Shown one piece after another: positions 1 through 6,833 of a stretch of 16,798 nt of DNA. Location of the stretch: NCBI RefSeq assembly GCF_002414005.1, contig NZ_DHYG01000018.1, positions 1-16,798 on the forward strand, written 5' to 3'. Under the pieces are notes generated by a model that was not told the DNA's origin, searched no databases, and was given only the letters and a program-made list of their open reading frames with translations. Each line of letters starts with the position of its first letter. Position 1 is the first letter of the stretch. Made by a program: the position numbers and the translations under genes. This stretch comes from Psychrobacter sp. UBA5136. Its GTDB lineage: Bacteria; Pseudomonadota; Gammaproteobacteria; Pseudomonadales; Moraxellaceae.

Positions 1-41
1 AATTATTGGGTTTGGTATTATTATCTTTATTGCCCACTTTT

Positions 42-59
42 CTACAAAATATTTTGTAG
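42..59. repeat. Perfect 18-bp AT-rich palindrome
   Basis: CTACAAAATATTTTGTAG is its own reverse complement, with 9-bp arms and no loop. It lies in non-coding DNA upstream of the transposase remnant. It could be a protein-binding site or part of a decayed element end; the sequence alone does not decide. Confidence 0.5.
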
Positions 60-166
60 TAAGAATTGTTTTCCTCTTCTGTTCTAATTTATTTTATTAT
101 TCAGTCTTGGACGTGTCCCTAATTAGAAAAAGCACACATATTTTCTAAAACAAAGCATTCAATTTA

Positions 167-384
167 ATTGATACGAAATGGGTATACGGTGTTACCAGCA
201 TGCAAGTGGAGCTCGGCTTGATGAAGCTTTAGCAACTAGACGAAGCCGTGGCGGCGCAACTGCAAAGATACCTCTATCCTGCGATGCCGATGGATATCCG
301 CTCGATTTTAGAGTCACTGGGCTGAAGTCCATGACAGGCAAGTTGCCGGTGAAATACTTGATCAAGAAAATTGATGGGATATAA
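167..384 (+). pseudogene. IS5-like transposase remnant
   Basis: The open frame at 178-384 encodes 68 residues including YQHASGAR, then RRSRGGATAKI, then CDADGYPLDFRVTG. These resemble the central DDE-transposase region of IS5-family (IS427/IS1031-type) elements, where a histidine-rich strand is followed by an RSRGG-TKIH-like motif and a D-x-x-G-x-P-L motif. Just upstream, at 167-175, the codons for I-D-T lie one frame over, as expected if a frameshift separated the catalytic-Asp segment from the rest. The usual N-terminal and C-terminal thirds are absent, and similarity fades after residue 50. This is a broken fragment with no expected activity. It sits beyond the 3' end of ssrA, a common insertion neighbourhood. 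The family assignment is from motif memory and is moderately sure. Confidence 0.6.
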
Positions 385-414
385 GACTTTGCTCATAGGG
401 CGGGAGATATAAGC

Positions 415-449
415 AAAAAAATCCGATCACTGAATGTGATCGGATTTTT
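415..449 (-). terminator. Rho-independent terminator of ssrA
   Basis: The arms ATCCGATCAC (421-430) and GTGATCGGAT (436-445) form a perfect 10-bp stem around a 5-nt loop. On the minus strand the stem is followed by a U-run (the A-run at 415-420), starting a few bases after the tmRNA 3' end. A shorter T-run at 446-449 on the plus strand means it could also stop transcription arriving from the transposase remnant. Confidence 0.88.
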
Positions 450-455
450 AGTATT

Positions 456-814
456 TGGTGGAGATGGCGGGAGTTGAACCCGCGTCCGCCGGCATTACGC
501 TCATGAATCTACATGTTTAGTTTCTGTCTTTAGTTTTAATCCGCACCGATCCGACAGTCAGGATGGATTGGACGATTCTCTACTTTTGAACCCAAGCGAC
601 TGAGACAATCGCTTGTGGCGAACCTATATGCGGACGCTTCAACTGGGCTAACCAACTATAGGTAATCGGCAGCGCAGTAAGCAGGGTTTAAGCTGCTAGA
701 GCGTAAGTTTCGTCGTTTGCGACTATAACAATATATGTTTGATTAACGAGAGGACATACACTCTCGACATGCATCATTGAGTTTCATCACCAGCGTCGAA
801 GCCAGAACATCCCC
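456..814 (-). ncRNA. ssrA: Transfer-messenger RNA (tmRNA)
   Basis: tmRNA rescues stalled ribosomes by trans-translation, acting first as an alanyl-tRNA and then as a short mRNA that adds a degradation tag. Read on the minus strand, the RNA begins GGGGATG at 814 and ends CATCTCCACCA at 456. These ends pair into a 7-bp acceptor stem, and the third pair is G-U, the alanine identity element read by alanyl-tRNA synthetase. The T-arm with GGTTCAA is visible near the 3' end (about 470-485). An internal reading frame at 688-720 matches tmRNA tags. Length is 359 nt, normal for the one-piece form. A matching sigma70-type promoter lies upstream and a strong terminator directly downstream, so it is an independent unit. 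CCA is encoded. Identification is secure; exact ends are inferred from the pairing. Confidence 0.97.
688..720 (-). other. tmRNA proteolysis-tag reading frame
   Basis: From the probable resume codon GCA at 720 the frame reads ANDETYALAA and then TAA. With the alanine carried by the tmRNA itself the added tag is AANDETYALAA, differing from the E. coli tag AANDENYALAA only by Thr for Asn. The C-terminal ALAA is the ClpXP/ClpAP recognition end. Confidence 0.93.
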
Positions 815-827
815 AATAAGACTGAGT

Positions 828-856
828 ATTATAGATGAAAATGAGCTTTTCCTCAA
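828..856 (-). promoter_or_regulatory. ssrA sigma70-type promoter
   Basis: On the minus strand a -35 box TTGAGG (851-856) and a perfect -10 box TATAAT (828-833) are separated by 17 bp. The -10 box ends 13 bp before the mature 5' G, leaving room for a short leader removed by RNase P. Confidence 0.8.
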
Positions 857-1018
857 CCATTAGCAGACCGTTATTACATTAAATTACAGGCCGACTTGTC
901 ATTTATAAGTTGGGTAGAAACCCCTGATCTACTTTAATCACTCTAATTTATATATAGGGTTAAGGGGCAAAATTTCAATAGCCAGCAAGCTGTTTATAAA
1001 GGAGACCATCATAAGGTT

Positions 1019-1690
1019 TTAGGCCAAAACTTTATTCATCCATTTACCGATATTTTGAATCTGCGGCATACACACTTGGTGCGCCATTGTATAGGTATGA
1101 TAAACGACACTATAGCCTTTTGCTGATAAAAGCTGCTGGGCCTGCTCACCTAACACAACAGGAACAACGGGGTCATGCGTACCATGTTCAATCAAAATCG
1201 GCATGTCTTTATTGGCATCGCTATAGTCGATATTGTCATTAGTCGCAAGATACGTAGATAACGCCATCAATCCTGCCAAACGCTGTGGATAGCCAAGCGC
1301 CACGTGATATGCTACTGCCCCGCCCTGCGAAAACCCAGCGATGATGATATGCTCAGGTTTAACACCGCGCTCAATTTCGCGCGCAATCAAGTCATGAATT
1401 TGCTGCGAAGAGTGTTCGATTTGAGCAATATCTACTTTACGCTCAAGGCTCATCTCTAAGATGTCATACCACGCTGGCATGACCATACCGCCATTGACGG
1501 TCACTGGACGCTGCGGAGCATGTGGAAAGATAAAACGTACCGCCATATCATCCGCTAAGCCGAGCTGCGGCACGACCGGCTCGAAGTCATGACCGCTAGC
1601 ACCTAATCCATGTAGCCAGATGACGGCTCTATCGATTTTTTTTTGCGTTGGATTATGTTCGACAATCACAGTGTCTAAATAGTTACTCAT
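1019..1690 (-). CDS. Alpha/beta-hydrolase, carboxylesterase/phospholipase family
   Basis: This is a 223-residue cytoplasmic serine hydrolase of the Abhydrolase_2 (carboxylesterase/lysophospholipase/acyl-protein thioesterase) family. Visible hallmarks are WLHGLGASG (25-33) for the oxyanion region, the nucleophile elbow GFSQGG with Ser121, Asp173 in GTHDPVVP and His204 in MAHQVC, giving a complete catalytic triad. The length matches the family. I chose the ATG at 1690 rather than an upstream ATG at 1750: homology begins here, AAGGA lies 10 bp upstream, and the extra 20 residues look non-conserved. There is no signal peptide. The gene points towards ssrA and appears monocistronic; no clear terminator is visible after it. 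The substrate is unknown; members cleave short-chain esters or lysophospholipids. Confidence 0.9.
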   Translation of the reverse strand: MSNYLDTVIVEHNPTQKKIDRAVIWLHGLGASGHDFEPVVPQLGLADDMAVRFIFPHAPQRPVTVNGGMVMPAWYDILEMSLERKVDIAQIEHSSQQIHDLIAREIERGVKPEHIIIAGFSQGGAVAYHVALGYPQRLAGLMALSTYLATNDNIDYSDANKDMPILIEHGTHDPVVPVVLGEQAQQLLSAKGYSVVYHTYTMAHQVCMPQIQNIGKWMNKVLA

Positions 1691-1765
1691 CTTTTTAATG
1701 TCCTTGATATAAAATTGATTTACCCTTCTAACAGCGGCGTATCTTCCCATAACTAACAGTCATAA

Positions 1766-1819
1766 TTTCTATTTTTAACTCGCAGTTAACTGTTATTTAA
1801 CCTTGAGTTAAAATAGAAA
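1766..1819. repeat. Long imperfect dyad with CAGTTAACTG core
   Basis: The outer arms TTTCTATTTTTAACTC (1766-1781) and GAGTTAAAATAGAAA (1805-1819) are complementary apart from one bulged base. Between them lies a separate perfect palindrome, CAGTTAACTG (1783-1792). It sits about 75-130 bp upstream of the hydrolase start, where a promoter or operator would be expected. There is no proper U-run, so a terminator is less likely. Confidence 0.5.
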
Positions 1820-1958
1820 GTTAAAAAATGTCTGCTTAAAATTTATCTATTACTTAATGATGCCTGGTGTTTCTTTTTCAACCTAGCCTTTTATGAGAAA
1901 ACGGTCGGTCTCATTTTTTGAAGTTTTTTATCTTAACAGCAAGTTTTTAATAAACCAT

Positions 1959-2022
1959 AAAAAAGCCCTCTATCTTCTCTCTTTAAACACGCTTAGAAAA
2001 GCAAGAAAGAAAGACAGAGAGC
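1959..2022 (-). terminator. Probable aroC terminator
   Basis: On the minus strand GCTCTCTGTCTTT (from 2022 downward) pairs with the segment ending in AGATAGAGGGC over about 13 positions including several G-U pairs, and is followed by TTTTTTAT. It lies about 25 bp after the aroC stop codon. The loop is long (about 30 nt), so the exact fold is uncertain. Confidence 0.65.
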
Positions 2023-2047
2023 GGAGCGGTAACTTTGTAATAAACTG

Positions 2048-3151
2048 CTAGGTAATCGACTGCACTGGCGGCTCAACATCGGCATTTTGACCACGATGAC
2101 GCAAATAATGATCCAGTAACACAATCGCTAGCATTGCTTCAGCAATAGGGGTCGCGCGCACGCCAACGCAAGGGTCATGACGACCTTTGGTCAGCATCTC
2201 AATCGCCTCTCCCTCTGTATTGATGCTCTTGCCAGCCGTGGTAATACTAGAGGTAGGTTTGAGGGCGATACTGACGCGGATATCTTGTCCAGATGAGATA
2301 CCGCCCAAGATGCCGCCTGCATGATTGGCCGTAAAGCCATCTGGCGTCAGCTCATCACGAGAAGTATGACCAAACTGACCAGCCACCGCCATGCCATCGC
2401 CGATTTCAACGCCTTTAACGGCATTGATACTCATCATGGCGTGGGCAATATCGGCATCTAAGCGATCAAATACCGGCTCACCTAGTCCAACTGGCACGCC
2501 GCTTGCGATAATCTCCAAACGCGCACCGCAGCTTGTACCTTCACGGCGTAAGCTGTCTATTAAGACTTCAAAACGGCTGACTGCGTCTTTGTCCGCACAA
2601 AAAAACGGATTGCTATTGACAAAATCCCAGTCGATTTGGCTTGGGTCTAATACTTGACTGTATTCTGAGCCAATTTGAGTGACGTGCCCGCGGACTTGCA
2701 CACCTAAGCGCTCATGCAGGTATTTTTTGGCGATAGCTCCGGCCGCCACTCGCATGGCGGTTTCACGCGCTGATGAACGTCCGCCGCCGCGATAATCGCG
2801 AAAACCATATTTCATACTATAGGTATAGTCGGCGTGACCGGGGCGAAAGGTATCTTTTATCTCGCTATAATCTTTTGATTTTTGGTTGGTATTACGAATT
2901 AACAGACCAATTGAAGTGCCCGTGGTTTTACCTTCAAACACGCCAGAGATAATTTCGACTTCATCAGATTCACGGCGCTGGGTTGAGTATTTAGACGTTC
3001 CCGGTTTACGGCGGTCCAAATCTACCTGCAAATCCGCTTCGCACAACTCTAAACCTGGCGGCACCCCATCAACGATGGCCATAAGGCCTGCCCCGTGTGA
3101 CTCGCCGCACGTCGTTACTGTAAAAACCTGCCCAATACTATTGCCAGCCAT
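2048..3151 (-). CDS. aroC: Chorismate synthase
   Basis: AroC converts 5-enolpyruvylshikimate 3-phosphate to chorismate, the last step of the shikimate pathway, using reduced FMN. The 367-residue protein carries the family signatures: GESHG (16-20), RPGHADYTY (103-111), GGGRSSARET followed by MRVAAGAIAKK (122-143), and near the C-terminus the RHDPCVGVRATPIAEAM region. Length is normal for the bacterial enzyme. The start is supported by AAGGA placed 5 bp before the ATG and by the conserved N-terminus MAGNSIGQVF. It lies 72 bp after prmB in the same orientation, an arrangement also common in other gammaproteobacteria, so co-transcription is likely. No truncation or missing motif is seen. Confidence 0.97.
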   Translation of the reverse strand: MAGNSIGQVFTVTTCGESHGAGLMAIVDGVPPGLELCEADLQVDLDRRKPGTSKYSTQRRESDEVEIISGVFEGKTTGTSIGLLIRNTNQKSKDYSEIKDTFRPGHADYTYSMKYGFRDYRGGGRSSARETAMRVAAGAIAKKYLHERLGVQVRGHVTQIGSEYSQVLDPSQIDWDFVNSNPFFCADKDAVSRFEVLIDSLRREGTSCGARLEIIASGVPVGLGEPVFDRLDADIAHAMMSINAVKGVEIGDGMAVAGQFGHTSRDELTPDGFTANHAGGILGGISSGQDIRVSIALKPTSSITTAGKSINTEGEAIEMLTKGRHDPCVGVRATPIAEAMLAIVLLDHYLRHRGQNADVEPPVQSIT

Positions 3152-3223
3152 ATTTATCCTTAAACAAATGAAGTCGATTTTTAATTGCCGATTTTTACTT
3201 CTAATGTCAGTGTCAATCTTGCT

Positions 3224-4396
3224 TTATTGATTGCTGTCCAATAATTGCACATAAGCGGCAAATAACTGGCGATGGCTCATAAGCTCGTCATAAGTAATGG
3301 CAAAAATACCATGGCCACCGTGGGCAAATTTTAACCAATCAAACTGAATCTCAGGATAGGCTTGCTTTAATGCCCATTCACTATCACCCACTTCACAAAC
3401 GAGTAAACCTTCAGGGCTGAGATAATCTGGCGCTTCAAACAAGATACGATGTACCAAGTCCAGCCCATCTTGACCAGCAGCAAGGGCATGTTCTGGCTCA
3501 TATAAAAACTCTGGCGGCAAATCTGCCATAATCGCGGCATCGACATAAGGAGGATTGGTGACGATCAGCTCGTATTGATGCTCAGCAGGAATCTTGGCAA
3601 ATAAGTCAGATTCAATCACATTGACCTGATGACCTAAGTCATGATGATCGACATTAACCATCGCAACTTCCAGCGCGCCTTTATCAATATCGACCGCATC
3701 AACCAAGGCATCGATAAAACGAGTGGCAAGCGCAATAGCAATACAGCCAGAACCCGTACATAAGTCTAAAATACGCTCAGGCTGTGATAACTGCTTAATC
3801 TCTAAACCATGATCAAAGAAGGCGGCAGCTTGATTGTTCATGCTCGTACCAAGCGGCTTTGCCAGCTCATTGACATCAAAGTACGGGTAAAACTGCTGCC
3901 GAATCAGCTCGGCGATTGGTGAGCGCGGAATCAAAACGCGCTCATCGACATAAAAAGGCAGATCACAAAAATAAGATAAATTAATCAAATAACTGAGCGG
4001 CTTACGTTCAGCAATACGCTCCTCTAATAAGCTTAGCACCTGCTGTTTTTCTGAAGCAGTTAAGCGACAATCCAAAATCTGATCGTTGGCTGACCAATCT
4101 AAAGACAGCGTGTGCAGCACAATCGCAGACGCTTCGGCAAATTCATCCGTCGTTCCTTGGGCGACAACCACATCATAGTTGCGCAGCTGCGTGACCGCAA
4201 AACGAATAAAATCACGGATGCTAACCAGCTGCTCACGCGCCTCTGCAAGCTCGGCACGCAGGCCAGCAAACTCATCGTGCTCACCGAGCAGCCCTGTCTC
4301 TAAATCGTACGCCATCTCATTATCTAAGCCTTGCGACTCATCATCGAAGTACTGATTTTGAAACTCTTCTGCGCTCATGGTTTGGTCTTCTGACAT
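3224..4396 (-). CDS. prmB: Ribosomal protein L3 glutamine N5-methyltransferase
   Basis: PrmB transfers a methyl group from S-adenosylmethionine to a glutamine of ribosomal protein L3. In the 390-residue product the N-terminal helical domain holds RKPLSYL (131-137) and PRSPIAELI (157-165). The SAM-binding motif is DLCTGSG (211-217), and the catalytic NPPY (281-284) is the hallmark of glutamine methyltransferases. PRSPIAEL in place of the PrmC-type PRxET favours PrmB over PrmC. The protein is clearly longer than E. coli PrmB (about 310 residues) because of an acidic N-terminal extension of about 50 residues and an insertion around 172-205. The start at 4396 has AAGG 7 bp upstream; Met7 is a possible alternative. 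It is probably the first gene of a prmB-aroC operon, divergent from the L,D-transpeptidase gene. Confidence 0.93.
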   Translation of the reverse strand: MSEDQTMSAEEFQNQYFDDESQGLDNEMAYDLETGLLGEHDEFAGLRAELAEAREQLVSIRDFIRFAVTQLRNYDVVVAQGTTDEFAEASAIVLHTLSLDWSANDQILDCRLTASEKQQVLSLLEERIAERKPLSYLINLSYFCDLPFYVDERVLIPRSPIAELIRQQFYPYFDVNELAKPLGTSMNNQAAAFFDHGLEIKQLSQPERILDLCTGSGCIAIALATRFIDALVDAVDIDKGALEVAMVNVDHHDLGHQVNVIESDLFAKIPAEHQYELIVTNPPYVDAAIMADLPPEFLYEPEHALAAGQDGLDLVHRILFEAPDYLSPEGLLVCEVGDSEWALKQAYPEIQFDWLKFAHGGHGIFAITYDELMSHRQLFAAYVQLLDSNQ

Positions 4397-4604
4397 ATCG
4401 CACCTTACTGATTTGCATGCGTATCGACGACATGCGGATGGGTTAAATCGCTATCAATTAGCAGCTGATTTATTAAATAAAAACTTGCCATACATTATAG
4501 ACGCAAACATCCTGCTGCGCCAATGACTGTATTTTTTACGGCAAAGAAATTTGCCTACACTTTTATGCCGGGCATGACTAAATTATTTCGCAACTGTAGT
4601 GAAT

Positions 4605-4621
4605 ACGTCAACCGTTGACGT
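4605..4621. promoter_or_regulatory. Operator-like dyad upstream of L,D-transpeptidase
   Basis: ACGTCAAC and GTTGACGT are perfect 8-bp inverted arms around a single C. The dyad lies about 38 bp upstream of the candidate -35 box, a position suiting a dimeric transcription factor. No regulator can be named. Confidence 0.5.
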
Positions 4622-4658
4622 TTAGCAAGTTCTAAATGAAAAAAGATGTGTCAAAAGT

Positions 4659-4687
4659 TTGCGAAGCGTCCAAATTATGCGCATAAT
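4659..4687 (+). promoter_or_regulatory. Candidate L,D-transpeptidase promoter with palindromic -10
   Basis: TTGCGA (4659-4664) and CATAAT (4682-4687) are spaced by 17 bp. The -10 box is the right half of a perfect 14-bp palindrome, ATTATGCGCATAAT (4674-4687), so a protein bound there would cover the promoter. Confidence 0.5.
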
Positions 4688-4720
4688 AGCCGCATTAGTT
4701 ATTACCATAAGTAAGCCAAT

Positions 4721-6133
4721 ATGATGAAAGTGAAGCCTCTTATTACCGCTATATCCATTGCTATCGTTAGTGCCAGTGTCAGCGCTGTTGCTGCACCGGC
4801 CGACAATACGCGCACCTTACCAGTACGTAAAGTTGACTCTATGCCTAGTAGTGCTCAGCCTGCTCAGAATAGTCTCGCTAAAAAAGTTAGCCTTAATGTG
4901 CAAGAAAACCGCAGCAGCTCAATTGATGGTCGTGCTCCTGTAGTCGCAGCGCCGGCTTTAAAGCCTAAGTCACCTGATCGTATGACGCAGCTGATTGACG
5001 AAAAACAAGAAGCTGACGCGGACGAAAATGACGCGCAACAAATGGATGCAGAGCAACAAAGCGTCAGCGCCGATAATATGAGCGTCGAAGAGCTGGCACG
5101 TAAAGATGTGCAGTCTGATAGCACTGACGATATCAGTGATGGCCAAGCCGTCGCTGCTCCTAGTGCAGCAGTGGCTAATAACCGCCTAACTGATACTTCT
5201 ATCAAAAGTATCGAAAACATTGATGGCAAAAAATATACCACGCTAAATCTATCTAATTATGCCAAGCAGGTCAACGGTGCAACTTGGACACCGAATATGA
5301 AGGTCAACTCGGCGATGACCATCAAAATGCAGGCGCTATTGGATTGGAACCACGCCTCACCTGGCGCTATCGATGGTGGTTGGGGTATGAATAGTAAAAA
5401 AGCGCTGATTAACTTCCAAACCATGAAAGGCTTGCCAGCAACGGGCAAAATGGATCAAAAAACATGGGATGCTTTAAATAAAAACTTCCCTGCCAATAAG
5501 CCAGTTTTAGTGAGTTATACCATCACCGAAGATGATGTGAATACCAACTTTGCTACCACACCGGCGGGCGCAGAAGCCAAATCGAAAATGAAAGGCTTAT
5601 ATTACCAAGACATTAAAGAGATGTTTGGCGAGCGCTTCCACATGGACGTACGCTACTTAGATAAATTGAATAAAAACAAAGAGTATAAAGCCGGTGAAAC
5701 CATCACGGTATTAAACACGCGCGAACCCCTTAAACAGCGTATTAACCGCGTCGTTGCCAATAAAGCCGATAAAACCTTATATGCTTATAACGATGACAAG
5801 CTCGTTGCTACCTACCCAACGACCGTTGGTAGTGATGCCACACCATCACCGCAGGGCACTTTTAAAATCGTCAATAAAGTAAAAATGCCATGGTACAAAG
5901 CGACCGTCGGTAGTGGCGCGGATAAAAAAGTACACATGCTACCACCAGGTCCAAACAGCCCTGTCGGTGTCGTATGGATGGGCTTATCCAAACCTTCTTA
6001 TGGGCTACATGGCTCACCAAAGCCTGAAGGTATCAGCCGCCAAGCATCAGCTGGCTGTGTCCGTTTGACCAACTGGGACGTGTTAGAGGTGTATGCCAAT
6101 ATCGAAAATGGCGCAACCGTTGAGCTTAAATAG
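4721..6133 (+). CDS. L,D-transpeptidase with peptidoglycan-binding domain
   Basis: This is a 470-residue exported cell-wall enzyme expected to form 3-3 peptidoglycan crosslinks or attach proteins to diaminopimelate. An N-terminal signal peptide (1-25; basic start, hydrophobic core, AVAA cleavage region) is followed by a long acidic, Ala/Ser/Gln-rich, probably disordered linker (about 26-165). A PG_binding_1-like domain covers about 190-255 (AIDGGWGMNSKKALINFQ, then GLPATGKMDQKTWDAL). The YkuD catalytic domain covers about 345-470, with His430 in LHGSP and the catalytic Cys446 in SAGCVRL. All catalytic motifs are intact. ATG codons at 4721 and 4724 are both possible; the ribosome-binding site is weak (TAAGTAAG). 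The gene stands alone, with its own promoter candidate and a strong terminator. Which subclass of L,D-transpeptidase it belongs to cannot be told. Confidence 0.9.
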   Translation: MMKVKPLITAISIAIVSASVSAVAAPADNTRTLPVRKVDSMPSSAQPAQNSLAKKVSLNVQENRSSSIDGRAPVVAAPALKPKSPDRMTQLIDEKQEADADENDAQQMDAEQQSVSADNMSVEELARKDVQSDSTDDISDGQAVAAPSAAVANNRLTDTSIKSIENIDGKKYTTLNLSNYAKQVNGATWTPNMKVNSAMTIKMQALLDWNHASPGAIDGGWGMNSKKALINFQTMKGLPATGKMDQKTWDALNKNFPANKPVLVSYTITEDDVNTNFATTPAGAEAKSKMKGLYYQDIKEMFGERFHMDVRYLDKLNKNKEYKAGETITVLNTREPLKQRINRVVANKADKTLYAYNDDKLVATYPTTVGSDATPSPQGTFKIVNKVKMPWYKATVGSGADKKVHMLPPGPNSPVGVVWMGLSKPSYGLHGSPKPEGISRQASAGCVRLTNWDVLEVYANIENGATVELK

Positions 6134-6163
6134 GTAATCTTAATAACAGCCCATCACAGCAAA

Positions 6164-6197
6164 TAAAAAACAGCTCCTAAAAAGGGGCTGTTTTTTT
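6164..6197. terminator. Bidirectional terminator
   Basis: AACAGCTCC (6169-6177) pairs with GGGGCTGTT (6184-6192), with one T-G pair, around a 6-nt loop. A T-run follows on the plus strand (6191-6197) and an A-run precedes it (6164-6169). It can therefore end both the L,D-transpeptidase transcript and the convergent small membrane-protein transcript. Confidence 0.88.
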
Positions 6198-6259
6198 ATG
6201 GGTATAAAGTCTAAAGCTAAGCTGACTTTATTTTCATTATTGATAGCTTTTATTTTAAA

Positions 6260-6472
6260 TCACACTTTTTGGCCTTCTTCATTACCCGTAATACTACCGA
6301 CTTTTTTGGTAAAAAATAATGCAGCAGGAATAGACAAAATGAAACCCACTGCTACCGCCATTTGGATATGCGGGATTTGATTAAATCCTGTAATCAAAGC
6401 AGCAATCATGAATATACCGATGGTGACAGTTGCGGCTATTGAATAGATAACGGAGAATAGTGGCCAGTTCAT
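6260..6472 (-). CDS. Small two-helix membrane protein
   Basis: This 70-residue protein has two predicted membrane helices (about 7-29 and 36-56) separated by a short polar turn (NQIPHIQ), and a charged C-terminal tail (KKVGSITGNEEGQKV). The first helix begins near LFSVIYSIAATVTIGIF. It resembles a family of roughly 60-residue inner-membrane proteins of unknown function that are sometimes mislabelled as CTP synthetase in databases; that recollection is uncertain. The start is well supported by GAGGA 7 bp before the ATG. It converges on the L,D-transpeptidase gene and shares its terminator, while its upstream side faces the DUF389 gene divergently. No function can be assigned. Confidence 0.72.
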   Translation of the reverse strand: MNWPLFSVIYSIAATVTIGIFMIAALITGFNQIPHIQMAVAVGFILSIPAALFFTKKVGSITGNEEGQKV

Positions 6473-6833
6473 AATTTATTCCTCATTTTTTGTGCGGGTA
6501 TAATACCTTTATACACTAAATCCACACAAATAGTAAGCCTTTCTTATAGACTCGCAGCCCACTTATAGCAAGTGATTCACGCGCAAAGCCATATTATAAT
6601 TGTTGATTTATATTCCATATCTTTTTCTTAAAAATACAACCAAACTATCTGTTTCTTCTCTACTCATCCTCCCCTCTGTTGAGTCGCAAAAAATTCTTAC
6701 GCCGTTATCCATTTATCATTACAATAGTGACTTTCTTGCATTTTTAGCTCTGACTTGCTTTGCCTCTTGCATGCGGCATCTTTTAGCTAGCCATTTTTAT
6801 TTCTCATCCTATTTTTCAATAAAGCCTTTTTCT

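Larger units (their letters stand above)
1691..2047. other. Intergenic region between aroC and the hydrolase
   Basis: This 357-bp gap holds the leader of the hydrolase gene, a long dyad at 1766-1819 and the aroC terminator at 1959-2022. No convincing gene is seen in any frame. Confidence 0.6.
4397..4720. other. Divergent intergenic region, prmB and L,D-transpeptidase
   Basis: This 324-bp region separates two divergent genes and should contain both promoters. On the minus strand TATAAT (complement of 4494-4499) with a possible TTGGCG -35 (4519-4524, 19-bp spacer) could serve prmB. On the plus strand a promoter at 4659-4687 and two dyads (4605-4621 and 4674-4687) precede the transpeptidase. 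No gene is seen. Confidence 0.55.

Noticed and set aside
456..490. A separate tRNA gene on the minus strand
   Set aside because: The T-arm and CCA belong to the tRNA-like domain of the tmRNA; the matching 5' half lies about 320 bp away at 795-814.
1691..1750. A 20-residue N-terminal extension of the hydrolase from the ATG at 1750
   Set aside because: The ATG at 1690 has a better ribosome-binding site and coincides with the start of family similarity.
6600..6833. A 78-residue N-terminal extension of the DUF389 protein from a TTG codon
   Set aside because: It starts with TTG without a ribosome-binding site, overlaps a TATAAT-like promoter box, and its composition differs sharply from the downstream tail. 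The ATG at 6834 is a more credible start.
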